This document shows positions 44,973 to 54,428 of a stretch of DNA of 64,000 bases, in pieces. The stretch comes from MAG-121220-bin8 sp002700465 (lineage in GTDB: Bacteria; Bacteroidota; Bacteroidia; Flavobacteriales; Flavobacteriaceae): positions 372,001-436,000 of the forward strand of contig CALSTO010000001.1 of the NCBI GenBank assembly GCA_943789295.1, given 5' to 3'. The notes under the pieces were generated by a model, which searched no databases, was not told the origin of the DNA, and saw nothing but the letters and a program-made list of their open reading frames with translations. The first letter of the stretch is position 1. Each line of letters begins with the position of its first letter. The position numbers were made by a program, and so were the translations under genes.

Positions 44973-46456
44973 TAGATTAACTCAAATGAAGAGCTGTTTT
45001 TGTCGTCATTTAGTTGTATTCCAATTTTTAACAACTCATCTCTTATTTGATCTGATAGTATAAAGTTTTTATCATTTCTAGCCTGAGATCTTATTTTAAT
45101 TAACAACTCAACGAGTTCTTTTTGAGAATCTGATTTTTCAACTTCATTATTGTCTTTGTTAAAACCTAAAATATCAAATAAAATCTCATCAAAAGTTTTA
45201 GATAGTTTTTCTTTATCATTAGTATTTAAATTTTTTGAATTGATCTTAACATTGTTTATAAACTTAACACATTCAAATAAATCAGCAATTAACATAGGAG
45301 TATTAAAATCGTCATTCATTTTAGAGTAACATTTGCTAATCCAAAGATCTATATCGAAATCAGAAGCTTCATTATTGTGATTTAATTTAGAAATCAACGA
45401 GTATCCACTCATAAGTTTTTTAAATCCTTTTTCAGAAGCAAGCAAAGCATCATTACTTAAATCCAATACGCTTCTGTAATGGGCTTGATAAATAAAGAAT
45501 TTAACAACATTAGGGCTAAATGATTTACTTAAAATTTTATTATTACCATTAAAAACCTCATTTGGTAAAATAAAATTTTCAATTGATTTCGACATTTTTT
45601 TTCCATTCAATGTAAGCATATTGGTATGCATCCAAAATTTTGCTGGATTCTTTCCGTCTATAGCTTCTGATTGAGCTATTTCACAATCATGATGTGGAAA
45701 TTTTAAATCAATTCCACCGCCGTGAATATCAAAAAAATCTCCAAGATATTTTTTACTCATTGAAGTACACTCTAGATGCCATCCTGGAAAACCTTTTCCC
45801 CAAGGAGAATCCCAAAACATGATATGATTTTTTTCAGCTTTTTTCCACAATGCGAAATCTTGTGGGCTTTTTTTATCTGTTGACCCATCTAATGATCTTG
45901 ACTGATTTAGCATATCTTCGAGTTTTCTTCCACTTAATTTTCCATAAGTTTTCGATTCATTGAATTTTAAAATATCAAAATATACTGAACCGTTTTTCTT
46001 GTAGGCGAATCCAGATTTTAATATTTGTTTTATACTCTCAATTTGTTCAATTATATGACCAGTAGCACTAGGCTCAATACTTGGTGGTAATGTGTTTAAC
46101 TTATTTAAGATGTTATGAAAATCTAAAGTGTATTTTTGTACGACTTCCATAGGCTCTAAGTTCTCTAATCTGGCTTTTTTAGAAACCTTATCTTCACCTG
46201 TATCATCTTCATTTTCTAAATGACCCACATCAGTTAGATTTCTTACATATCTTACACTGTAGCCTAAGTGTTTAAGATACCTAAAAATTAAATCAAATGA
46301 TATAAATGTTCTGCAATTTCCTAAATGTGCGTTACTGTATACAGTTGGTCCACATACATACATTCCAACGTTGGATTGTTGAATTGGTATAAATTTTTCT
46401 TTTTTGCCAGTTAAGGAATTGTATAATTTTAAATCTTTAGCGTAGTTTGAAATCAT
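44972..46456 (-). CDS. cysS: Cysteinyl-tRNA synthetase
   Basis: A 494-residue class I aminoacyl-tRNA synthetase. The N-terminal CGPTVYSNAHLGN holds the HIGH-type motif (44-47) and the Zn ligand Cys35. Further Zn ligands occur in WHLECTSM and HHDCEIAQSEA, and KMSKS is in NGKKMSKSIENF. Length and order are standard. The gene begins 17 bases after folE and ends in a one-base overlap with yidD. Confidence 0.98.
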   Translation of the reverse strand: MISNYAKDLKLYNSLTGKKEKFIPIQQSNVGMYVCGPTVYSNAHLGNCRTFISFDLIFRYLKHLGYSVRYVRNLTDVGHLENEDDTGEDKVSKKARLENLEPMEVVQKYTLDFHNILNKLNTLPPSIEPSATGHIIEQIESIKQILKSGFAYKKNGSVYFDILKFNESKTYGKLSGRKLEDMLNQSRSLDGSTDKKSPQDFALWKKAEKNHIMFWDSPWGKGFPGWHLECTSMSKKYLGDFFDIHGGGIDLKFPHHDCEIAQSEAIDGKNPAKFWMHTNMLTLNGKKMSKSIENFILPNEVFNGNNKILSKSFSPNVVKFFIYQAHYRSVLDLSNDALLASEKGFKKLMSGYSLISKLNHNNEASDFDIDLWISKCYSKMNDDFNTPMLIADLFECVKFINNVKINSKNLNTNDKEKLSKTFDEILFDILGFNKDNNEVEKSDSQKELVELLIKIRSQARNDKNFILSDQIRDELLKIGIQLNDDKNSSSFELI

Positions 46457-46473
46457 TTCAAATTATTTCAGCT

Positions 46474-47142
46474 TTAATTACTAATATAACCTAAAAATTC
46501 TCTTTTAACATTTTTATCTTTAAACCTACCTCCAAATTCAGCAGTAACTGTACTGCAATCTACATCTTTTATTCCTCTTGAATTGACACATAAGTGTTTT
46601 GCATCAATAACACATGCAACATCTTCAGTACCTAGTGCTTCTTGTAAAGCTTTGACTACTTGTATAGTAAGTCTTTCTTGAACTTGAGGACGTTTTGAAA
46701 AGTAATCAACAATTCTATTCATTTTGGATAAACCAATTACATTTCCTTTAGAAAAATATGCAACATGAGCCTTTCCAATTATTGGTAATAAATGATGTTC
46801 ACAGGTTGAATAAACAGTGATGTTCTTTTCAACCAACATCTCTTTGTACAAATATTTATTATCAAATGTTGATGCTTTTGGCATTTTATCTGGATTTAAA
46901 CCTCCAAAAAGTTCATTAACCCAAGCTTTAGCAACTCTTTTAGGTGTGCCTTTTAAACTGTCGTCTGTGAGGTCCATTCCTATTGTTTCTAAAATGTTAT
47001 AAACGTTTTTTTCTATAATTGAAATTTTTTCTTCATCACTTATTTCAAAAGCATCTTCTCTTAAAGGAGTGTCGGGTGAAGAACTTAAATGATCATCCCC
47101 AGCAATATCTACTTGTTCTTCAAAAAATTTTTCGTATTTCAT
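46474..47142 (-). CDS. folE: GTP cyclohydrolase I
   Basis: A 222-residue enzyme that opens the pterin pathway by converting GTP to dihydroneopterin triphosphate, for folate and related cofactors. The Zn and active-site segment TCEHHLLPIIGKAH, the SKMNRIVDYFSKRPQVQERL region and the later KHLCVNSRGIKD with a Cys/Arg pair are all intact. An N-terminal acidic extension (about 1-45) is present. Dihydropteroate synthase (folP) is elsewhere in this window. Confidence 0.97.
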   Translation of the reverse strand: MKYEKFFEEQVDIAGDDHLSSSPDTPLREDAFEISDEEKISIIEKNVYNILETIGMDLTDDSLKGTPKRVAKAWVNELFGGLNPDKMPKASTFDNKYLYKEMLVEKNITVYSTCEHHLLPIIGKAHVAYFSKGNVIGLSKMNRIVDYFSKRPQVQERLTIQVVKALQEALGTEDVACVIDAKHLCVNSRGIKDVDCSTVTAEFGGRFKDKNVKREFLGYISN

Positions 47143-47161
47143 ATTGATAATAAATGTGTTG

Positions 47162-47169
47162 CAAAGTTA
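47162..47169 (-). promoter_or_regulatory. Possible folE -7 promoter element
   Basis: TAACTTTG on the minus strand fits TAnnTTTG and lies about 20 bases before the folE ATG, in the 45-base gap after the outer-membrane barrel gene. No TTG occurs at standard spacing. Confidence 0.3.
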
Positions 47170-47187
47170 ATTAAAGATTAATTAATT

Positions 47188-48687
47188 CTAAAATTTAAAT
47201 ACAATTGATAATGATGTGATTGAGTGAGTTGATTTTAATAAAGCTTTATCAGTCAGACCAGTGTCAAATAATTGATGATTTTTACTTTGTTCTAATGTTT
47301 TATGAGAAAAATTAATTAATGTATTTCCAAAATCGTAACCAAATCCATATGAAATAGAACTATTATCTTCAGTAAAATTTATGAAAGGACTTTCGATGGA
47401 ATTGAAACCAGCTCTTAAACTTAATTTATTCAATCTTATTTCAGAACCTATCTTAAAATCTAATGTGCTTTGTAGTTGTGATTTAATTAAATTATTAGAA
47501 TCAGAGAATACATTTTTTGGTTTGACTTTAATTTTTGAATAATCTTTAGAAATTACATCAAGACTTAGTAATCCAATTTTTCCAATAACCAAAGCTGAGC
47601 TTAATGTTATAGAAGATGGCGAGTTTAATTTATATTTTGGATATAAATTTGTTATTCTTGGATCAACTATATCTCTGTAATTTAATCCATTTAAATCAAC
47701 TGATTCGGTTTCTAAATATTGTGATGTTTCATCCCATAGAGTATACCACGTTGGGGATTGATAAGAAATTCCAATTCTTAATTTATTAAATTTTCTTAAC
47801 GCACCAATCTGAAAAGAAAAGCCTTCTCCGTAAGTTGTTAATCTGTTTTCAAACAAAATTGACTTTATTGCAGAATCATCATCAAAATTTGACTCGAAAT
47901 GTCTAGTGTAGTTTTCTGTGTAAATTTCGTGTGTGTTTATATTTAATCCAAAATAAAAATCTTCCTTGAACTGAATTGCAATATTTAAATTGTATTTATT
48001 ATTGTAACCTTTAGAATCACTTGTGTATTGCTGATCAACTCCATTGTTGTAGCGTGCAAGTGAATAAAAGTTGTTATTTGAACCATCAAAGTCAATTAGA
48101 TAACCTTGGTATGCCAAGAACGCTTGTTGCGCTGAAAAACCATAATATTCTCCAAGAAATTTATAAACTTCCGAAGTAGATTCATTTGCAGCAACACTTA
48201 TATCTGAAACGCTAACTCCATTTGAATTGTTAATGAAAAATTTATCTATTGAATTAAGTTGATTTCTCCCTTTTATTTCAAAATTATCGTAATAGGAGTT
48301 ATTAGTTTGAGCATTTACACTGAAAGCTATTTTATTGACATTTCCTCCACCATAATTTTCAAATATCCAAACACCTCCCGCTTGATTACCACTAAATTTA
48401 TTTTTACTAATACTAGATGTATTAGAAAAATAGTATGATTTAGTTGATTTATTACTATTAGAAAGTGTAAATTCATATTGGTTATCGTTGAAAACTGCAC
48501 TTCCAGCAGGATTGACATTAATCGCAGATAAATCACCTCCAAGAGCACCAAATGCACCTCCCATTGATTCAAACCTCGCAGATCCAACAGGGTTGTCTAT
48601 AGATATTTTTAAAAAATCATTTAAACTCTGAGAGTTTAATGAAAATGAAAAAAGTAATAAAAAAAATGAAATTTTTTTCAGTAACAT
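47188..48687 (-). CDS. Outer-membrane beta-barrel protein (OmpP1/FadL-like)
   Basis: A 499-residue exported protein with a signal peptide (1-19). The N-terminal plug-like start NPVGSARFESMGGAFGALGGDLSAINVNPAG is typical of Bacteroidota OmpP1/FadL-like outer-membrane channels. The rest alternates short polar and aromatic strands and ends in an aromatic residue (Phe), as barrels do. It is sometimes annotated as a hemin receptor, which cannot be confirmed from sequence. It follows the Trp/Tyr-rich lipoprotein gene by 8 bases. Confidence 0.85.
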   Translation of the reverse strand: MLLKKISFFLLLFSFSLNSQSLNDFLKISIDNPVGSARFESMGGAFGALGGDLSAINVNPAGSAVFNDNQYEFTLSNSNKSTKSYYFSNTSSISKNKFSGNQAGGVWIFENYGGGNVNKIAFSVNAQTNNSYYDNFEIKGRNQLNSIDKFFINNSNGVSVSDISVAANESTSEVYKFLGEYYGFSAQQAFLAYQGYLIDFDGSNNNFYSLARYNNGVDQQYTSDSKGYNNKYNLNIAIQFKEDFYFGLNINTHEIYTENYTRHFESNFDDDSAIKSILFENRLTTYGEGFSFQIGALRKFNKLRIGISYQSPTWYTLWDETSQYLETESVDLNGLNYRDIVDPRITNLYPKYKLNSPSSITLSSALVIGKIGLLSLDVISKDYSKIKVKPKNVFSDSNNLIKSQLQSTLDFKIGSEIRLNKLSLRAGFNSIESPFINFTEDNSSISYGFGYDFGNTLINFSHKTLEQSKNHQLFDTGLTDKALLKSTHSITSLSIVFKF

Positions 48688-48695
48688 GTAAAATA

Positions 48696-49867
48696 TTATC
48701 TTTTACCTCTAGATACACTACCTGATCTTCCAGAAGATCCACTGCTTCCTACACTACCAACGCTAGATCTTGATGAGTTAGATGATGAAGAATAGTTTGG
48801 TCTTGTACTACTTGAACTAGATGAACTAATATTTGTTCTTGAGTAGTTTCTGGCTTTATTACTAGAGTTGTTACTACTATTTTCAGGTCTAGAGTAGCTT
48901 CTTGTATTATTACCATTATTTTCAGGTCTAGAATAAACTCTTCCTTTATTTAATGAACCAGTACTGGACCTGTTTACATCATATGATCTTGTGTTACCGT
49001 ATTTGCTAGCTTGAAAATTAGATTTTGATTTATTATCAGTACTAGAATTTCCATAGTTACCCATTTCACCTCTGTTTTGGTACCCTCTTGCTGGTCCTAC
49101 TCTACCTTGGCTATTTTTAAGAGCATAGTAAACTCTATTAATGTTTCTGTTTTTTATTTGTTCTAATTTTTCTGTTTTTTCTCCTGTTTTAGAATTTACT
49201 ATTTTACTGTCATTTCTTCCAACATTATAATTTGTTATTGTGTTTGAATTGGATGAATTTTCAAGAATTCCATTATCGCTAGAATATAAAGAACTTCTTT
49301 TACCGTTCATGTAGGCAACTCTATTATCGTTTCTGTAGTAATACGGATCATTATAATCTGGTCCATTGTAGTATGGATGCCACCACCAGTTATTCCACAT
49401 TCCATAACCATAACCATAACCATAACCATATCCATACCATTTCCATATCTAGGATAGTTAAATCCCCATGGAGATCTCCATCTATACCAATTACTAGAAA
49501 TGTAATTGTCGTACCAATTATATCCATAAGGGTAGTAATTCATGTATGGTTTGTAGACGTAACGATCTCTAAATATTATATTTACTGAAGTTGGATTATC
49601 TCCCCAAGAACCGTTACTATTAGTATATGAAACATTTGTATTTGAGGAATATGAATTTATATCAGTAAGCACAGAATCATTAATAGAACTATTAATACCT
49701 AATTCATCTGATTTTTGTTCAAAATAATTTTTATAAAAAGCACTGTTATTGTTGGAAACTTCAACTTTATTACCATATATACCATCATTGTTATTTGTGT
49801 TGACTGTATTTAATGGACCACAACTTATTAATGATATTGTAAAAAGTAATAATATTAAGTATCTCAT
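48696..49867 (-). CDS. Trp/Tyr/Gly- and Ser/Asn-rich lipoprotein, broken by a one-base frameshift
   Basis: Two overlapping frames together make one lipoprotein of about 390 residues. The upstream frame (from 49867) carries a lipoprotein signal with Cys16 (SLISC). The downstream frame (to 48696) continues WNNWWWHPYYNGPDYNDPYYY and then a long Ser/Asn/Arg/Gly-rich tail. The join lies in a GGTTAT-type hexanucleotide repeat (49404-49444), where one unit (49434-49438) has five bases; adding a single T restores a Tyr-Gly repeat that reads through. The function is unknown, perhaps surface-associated or adhesive. It is followed by the outer-membrane barrel gene after 8 bases. Confidence 0.75.
49404..49444 (-). 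repeat. GGTTAT-type hexanucleotide tandem repeat inside the lipoprotein gene
   Basis: Reading the minus strand, GGAAAT, GGTAT, GGATAT and four copies of GGTTAT follow one another. All units are six bases except the second, which has five. In frame the array would encode Tyr-Gly repeats. Confidence 0.85.
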
Positions 49868-49933
49868 TTTATTTATAATTTAATTAATTTAGCAATACTT
49901 AAAATTAATCAATAATTATGCCAATACCTATCC

Positions 49934-51412
49934 ATGTCTAAAAAGTTAACTAAGCGAGAAGAAGATTATTCTAAATGGTACAACGAGTTAGTAGTTAAAG
50001 CTGACTTGGCTGAAAATTCGTCTGTTAGAGGCTGTATGGTCATAAAACCTTACGGATATGCTATTTGGGAAAAAATGCAGACTCAACTAGACATAATGTT
50101 TAAAGAGACTGGCCATCAAAATGCTTATTTTCCCTTATTTGTTCCAAAAAGTTTATTTGAGGCAGAAGAAAAAAATGCTGAGGGGTTTGCTAAAGAGTGT
50201 GCTGTAGTTACGCATTACAGATTAAAAAACGATGATAATAATCCTGGAAAGTTAATTGTTGATGATAAAGCTAAGCTTGAAGAAGAACTAATTGTAAGAC
50301 CAACTAGTGAAGCAATTATTTGGAATACTTATAAAAATTGGATTCAATCATACAGAGATTTACCTATTTTAATAAACCAGTGGGCTAATGTAGTGAGATG
50401 GGAAATGAGAACTAGATTGTTTTTGAGAACTGCTGAGTTCTTATGGCAAGAGGGTCATACAGCACATTCTACAAAACAAGAAGCTTTAGATGAAGCAGAA
50501 TTAATGAATAATATCTATGCTGAATTTGCTCAAAATTTTATGGGAATTCCTGTAATTAAGGGATTGAAATCTGAAAGTGAAAGATTTGCTGGAGCTGAGG
50601 AAACTTATTGTATAGAAGCTTTAATGCAAGACGGAAAAGCTTTACAAGCAGGAACTTCTCATTTTTTAGGTCAAAATTTTGCTAAAGCATTTGATGTTAA
50701 ATTTGCAAATAAAACTGGTTCCTTAGATTATGTATGGGCTACATCTTGGGGTGTCTCAACTAGATTGATGGGAGCCTTAATAATGACTCATTCTGATGAC
50801 AACGGATTAGTTCTTCCTCCAAAGTTAGCTCCTATTCAAGTTGTTATTATACCAATATATAGATCGGATGAACAGTTTGATTTGATTTGTTCCAAAGTAA
50901 ATCCTATAATTGAAAAACTTAAGTCAAAAAACATTTCTGTTTTGTTCGACAAAAGAGATACTTATAAGCCTGGATTCAAATTTAATGAACATGAAATAAA
51001 AGGAGTTCCAATTAGAATAGCTGTTGGACCAAAAGATTTAGAGAATTCAACATTAGAAATATTTAGAAGAGATGAAATGAAAAAGGAAATTATTGGTTTT
51101 GATGATGTTTTTGATAAGATTGATTTTTTATTAGAGGATATTCAAAATAATTTGTTTTCTAAAGCAAAGACATTTACTGCAAATAATATTAGAGTTGCAA
51201 ACGATTATGAGGAATTTAAATCTATTTTAAACGAAAAAGGCGGATTTATATCAGCTCATTGGGACGGAACAATAGAAACTGAAGAAAAAATAAAAAAAGA
51301 AACTAAAGCAACGATTAGATGCATTCCTTTGGATTCATCCAAAGAATTTGGAAAATGTATTTACTCAAATAAGCCGTCTTCCCAAAGAGTGCTGTTTGCA
51401 AAGGCTTATTGA
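49934..51412 (+). CDS. proS: Prolyl-tRNA synthetase (eukaryote/archaeal-type)
   Basis: A 492-residue class II aminoacyl-tRNA synthetase of the short ProRS form without the editing insertion, standard in Bacteroidota. Class II motifs appear as VRPTSEAIIWNTYKNWIQSY, LRTAEFLWQEGHTAH and the C-terminal TSWGVSTRLMGALIMTHSDDNGLVLPPKLAP. The anticodon-binding and C-terminal zinc-ribbon-like parts (SKEFGKCIY) follow. The ATG at 49934 is preceded by a T-rich leader. tRNA-Glu follows. Confidence 0.97.
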   Translation: MSKKLTKREEDYSKWYNELVVKADLAENSSVRGCMVIKPYGYAIWEKMQTQLDIMFKETGHQNAYFPLFVPKSLFEAEEKNAEGFAKECAVVTHYRLKNDDNNPGKLIVDDKAKLEEELIVRPTSEAIIWNTYKNWIQSYRDLPILINQWANVVRWEMRTRLFLRTAEFLWQEGHTAHSTKQEALDEAELMNNIYAEFAQNFMGIPVIKGLKSESERFAGAEETYCIEALMQDGKALQAGTSHFLGQNFAKAFDVKFANKTGSLDYVWATSWGVSTRLMGALIMTHSDDNGLVLPPKLAPIQVVIIPIYRSDEQFDLICSKVNPIIEKLKSKNISVLFDKRDTYKPGFKFNEHEIKGVPIRIAVGPKDLENSTLEIFRRDEMKKEIIGFDDVFDKIDFLLEDIQNNLFSKAKTFTANNIRVANDYEEFKSILNEKGGFISAHWDGTIETEEKIKKETKATIRCIPLDSSKEFGKCIYSNKPSSQRVLFAKAY

Positions 51413-51443
51413 TTTACAAGTTTATATAAATAAAAAAATTATG

Positions 51444-51474
51444 TTGCAAGTTTGTATCCTTTCATTTACATTTG
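51444..51474 (+). promoter_or_regulatory. Promoter of tRNA-Glu/rpsT
   Basis: TTG (51444-51446), 20 bases, TACATTTG (51467-51474): a full match to the flavobacterial promoter, ending 15 bases before the tRNA 5' end. Confidence 0.7.
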
Positions 51475-51489
51475 CATTCGTTTTTAATA

Positions 51490-51561
51490 GGCCCGTTCGT
51501 CTATCGGCTAGGACGCCAGGTTTTCATCCTGGTAAGAGGGGTTCGATTCCCCTACGGGCTA
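51490..51561 (+). tRNA. tRNA-Glu (UUC)
   Basis: A complete cloverleaf: acceptor GGCCCGT pairs with ACGGGCT, the anticodon stem CCAGG/CCTGG encloses the loop TTTTCAT with anticodon TTC, and the T arm reads GGGGTTCGATTCCCC. The CCA end is not encoded. It lies 13 bases before rpsT and probably shares its transcript. Confidence 0.97.
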
Positions 51562-51574
51562 CTAAATAAATAAT

Positions 51575-51826
51575 ATGGCTAATCATAAATCAGCGTTAAA
51601 AAGAATTAGAAGAAATGAAGCTGTCAAACTTAGAAATAAGGTTCAGCACAAAGCTACTAGAAACGCTATTAAAAAGCTTAAAGATTTAAGTGCTAAAAAA
51701 GAAGCTAAGAAACTTTTACCGTCTGTTGTTTCTATGCTTGATAAATTAGTTAAGAATAATATTATTCATGCTAATAAAGCTGCTAATCTTAAATCCAAGC
51801 TTACAAAGCAAGTTTCTTCTTTATAA
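51575..51826 (+). CDS. rpsT: 30S ribosomal protein S20
   Basis: An 83-residue, highly basic helical protein starting MANHKSALKRIRRNE, the S20 signature, which binds 16S rRNA in the body of the small subunit. It follows tRNA-Glu and is convergent with rho across 11 bases. Confidence 0.97.
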   Translation: MANHKSALKRIRRNEAVKLRNKVQHKATRNAIKKLKDLSAKKEAKKLLPSVVSMLDKLVKNNIIHANKAANLKSKLTKQVSSL

Positions 51827-51837
51827 TTTTTTTATAA

Positions 51838-53316
51838 TTAAGAATTCATTGAAATAAGAAACTCTTCATTGTTGAGAGATCTTTTTATTCTATCATTAAT
51901 AAATTCCATTGCTTCAACTGGATTCATATCTGCTAGATATTTTCTCATAATCCACATTCTTTGGATAGTATTTTCATCTAACAATAAATCATCACGTCTA
52001 GTTCCAGATGAAACTAAGTCAATTGCAGGGAATATTCTTCTGTTAGAAATTCTTCTATCCAATTGCAACTCCATATTACCAGTTCCTTTAAATTCTTCAA
52101 AAATTACTTCATCCATTTTTGAACCAGTTTCAGTTAATGCAGTAGCTATTATTGAAAGAGAACCTCCTCCTTCTATATTTCTTGCAGCTCCAAAAAATCT
52201 TTTAGGCTTGTGAAGAGCATTAGCATCAACACCACCACTAAGAATTTTTCCAGATGCTGGTTGAACAGTGTTATATGCTCTTGCTAGTCTTGTAATTGAA
52301 TCCAAAAGAATGACTACGTCATGACCACATTCAACCAATCTTTTTGCTTTTTCTAAAACAATATTTGCCACTTTAACGTGTCTATCTGCAGGCTCATCAA
52401 AAGTAGAAGCAACTACTTCACCTTTGACATTTCTTTGCATGTCAGTTACTTCTTCAGGTCTTTCGTCAATCAATAGAATAATTTGATAAACTTCAGGATG
52501 GTTAGCAGCGATAGCATTAGCAACATCTTTTAGTAACATTGTTTTTCCAGTTTTAGGCTGAGAAACTATCATACCTCTTTGTCCTTTACCAATAGGTGAA
52601 AACAAATCCATTATTCGAGTTGAAATTGTACTGCTTTTATCAGCAATGTTAAATTTCTCATCTGGAAACAAAGGAGTTAAATGTTCAAATGAAACTCTGT
52701 CTCTAACAATATTAGGGCTTAATCCGTTGATTAATGAAACTTTAATTAAAGGGAAGTATTTCTCACCTTCTTTCGGCGGTCTAACATGACCTAAGACAGT
52801 GTCTCCAGTTTTTAATCCAAATAACCTTACTTGAGATTGTGAAACATAGATATCATCAGGTGAAGTTAAATAATTGTAATCGGAAGATCTTAAAAACCCA
52901 TATCCTTCTTGCATTATATCTAAAACACCTTCACTTTCAATTATTCCATCAAATTCAAAGTCAGGTTCTTTATACCTGTTTCTATTGTCTTTGTTGTGAT
53001 TTCTTTCTTTTCTAACAAAGTTATTTGATTTGTGATGAGGTTTGTCTTTTTTATGAGAAGGTTCTTTAGTTACTTCATTAATTGTTTTGACATCCTCTTT
53101 TTTAGTTTCGTTTTTTGAAACTTTTTTATCTGTAGAACTGTTTTTTTCTAGATTCTTTTCTTCATTATTAGAAGTTGGATTAGCTGCATAGTGATCAATG
53201 ATCTTGTAGGCTAAATCCATTTTTTTTAATCCAGTTACCTTAGATATACCAAGTTTAGAGGCAATATCTTGTAATTCAGCAATTTTTTTTTCTTTTAATG
53301 CGGATATTTCAAACAT
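51838..53316 (-). CDS. rho: Transcription termination factor Rho
   Basis: A 492-residue Rho, the hexameric RNA helicase that ends transcription. An N-terminal Rho_N-like helix domain (1-45) is followed by a charged Asn/Lys/Glu/His-rich insertion (about 50-125), usual in Bacteroidota. Then come the cold-shock-like RNA-binding domain (SEGVLDIMQEGYGFLRS) and the ATPase core with Walker A SQPKTGKTMLLK and LLIDERPEEVTDM. The arginine finger region and VASTFDEPADRH are intact. A 146-base gap upstream separates it from the divergent DUF4293 gene. Confidence 0.97.
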   Translation of the reverse strand: MFEISALKEKKIAELQDIASKLGISKVTGLKKMDLAYKIIDHYAANPTSNNEEKNLEKNSSTDKKVSKNETKKEDVKTINEVTKEPSHKKDKPHHKSNNFVRKERNHNKDNRNRYKEPDFEFDGIIESEGVLDIMQEGYGFLRSSDYNYLTSPDDIYVSQSQVRLFGLKTGDTVLGHVRPPKEGEKYFPLIKVSLINGLSPNIVRDRVSFEHLTPLFPDEKFNIADKSSTISTRIMDLFSPIGKGQRGMIVSQPKTGKTMLLKDVANAIAANHPEVYQIILLIDERPEEVTDMQRNVKGEVVASTFDEPADRHVKVANIVLEKAKRLVECGHDVVILLDSITRLARAYNTVQPASGKILSGGVDANALHKPKRFFGAARNIEGGGSLSIIATALTETGSKMDEVIFEEFKGTGNMELQLDRRISNRRIFPAIDLVSSGTRRDDLLLDENTIQRMWIMRKYLADMNPVEAMEFINDRIKRSLNNEEFLISMNS

Positions 53317-53462
53317 TTTTGTTGTTTAGGTTTATAATAATATGTTGAAGAATGTAATTCGTTGTATGTAATTGTGGGAACGATTATAATAATCAATGTA
53401 AATATACAATTATTTATTAAATCATTTTAAAATCATATTTTTATAATTTAAATAAAATTTAA

Positions 53463-53867
53463 ATGATACAAAGAATACAATCTATTTATATGTTATTATT
53501 AATACTAATTAACATATTTATTGTAATTAGCATTGATAGTAATCCTGAGATGTCATTATCTGAATCTTATTTTGGATATTTTAGGCCTTACATTGATGAT
53601 TATTTTTTCACTGAAATATTATCAATGGTAATATTGATTAATATTTTTTTATTTAAAAAATCGGCACTTCAAATCAATATATTGAGATTAATTTTTTTAA
53701 TTTTAATTTTTGGATTATTAAATTTATTTGATGAAAGATCTCTAGAATCTTCTTTTACAGATCCAGGTCTTATATATTTTTTAGTATCTTTTTTCTTAGT
53801 TTTTATGTCAATTCGTTCAATCAAAAAAGATCAGTCTATTATTAGTTCATCAAACAGACTGAGATAA
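53463..53867 (+). CDS. DUF4293 family membrane protein
   Basis: A 134-residue inner-membrane protein opening with MIQRIQSIYMLL, characteristic of DUF4293 in Bacteroidota, with about four transmembrane helices (5-23, 47-63, 71-86 and 98-115). The function is unknown. It is usually found beside rho, as here. Its 3' end overlaps the convergent phosphoesterase gene by 18 bases. Confidence 0.87.
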   Translation: MIQRIQSIYMLLLILINIFIVISIDSNPEMSLSESYFGYFRPYIDDYFFTEILSMVILINIFLFKKSALQINILRLIFLILIFGLLNLFDERSLESSFTDPGLIYFLVSFFLVFMSIRSIKKDQSIISSSNRLR

Positions 53868-54365
53868 TTTTGATCGATTTCCAAGTTCAATGATTTCCAT
53901 GTTTTCAATTTTGTCTTCATTAATTTCAAATCGTAACATAGTTCTTTTTTTATGAAACCCATGTCTTCCTGCAGCACCAGGATTTATAAATAAAACATTA
54001 TTTACTTTATCAAATTCAATTTTTAAAATATGAGAATGTCCACATATAAATATTTTGGGATTTTCTTTTATTATTAAAGATTTACTTTTTTTATTATAAT
54101 ATGGAGGTTTACCAGCAATATGAATCATAGAAACCTTTACTTTTTCACATATAAAAGTATTAATCTCTTTGATTGATGACCTAACAACATGGTTGTCAAT
54201 ATTTCCATAAACTGCTCTTGTTTTTGTAATTTTTTTTAATTCATCATAAACCTCTATGTTACCTATATCACCTGCGTGCCATATTTCATCAGCTTTTTTT
54301 GCATATTTTTTTATACTATCATCAATAAAGCTGTGTGTATCGGATAATAACAGAATTTTTTTCAA
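53850..54365 (-). CDS. YfcE/MJ0936-type metallophosphoesterase
   Basis: A 171-residue calcineurin-like phosphoesterase. Metal-binding blocks are LLSDTHS, WHAGDIGNIEV, YGNIDNHV and ICGHSHILKI. The small single-domain form hydrolyses phosphodiesters of unknown identity. It lies divergent from truA across 63 bases and overlaps the DUF4293 gene at the 3' end. Confidence 0.92.
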   Translation of the reverse strand: MKKILLLSDTHSFIDDSIKKYAKKADEIWHAGDIGNIEVYDELKKITKTRAVYGNIDNHVVRSSIKEINTFICEKVKVSMIHIAGKPPYYNKKSKSLIIKENPKIFICGHSHILKIEFDKVNNVLFINPGAAGRHGFHKKRTMLRFEINEDKIENMEIIELGNRSKLSQSV

Positions 54366-54428
54366 TTAAAATTTTTTTGACTTTTTTAAAAAAGTATATT
54401 TGGTTTTCAAACAAAAGTAGTATTTCTC

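Noticed and set aside
49404..49444. Phase-variable contingency repeat
   Set aside because: The units are six bases, so gain or loss of whole units keeps the frame; only a one-base change explains the break.
49373..49588. Plus-strand His/Asn-rich frame opposite the Trp/Tyr-rich lipoprotein
   Set aside because: It is the complement of the low-complexity repeat and has no coding features of its own.
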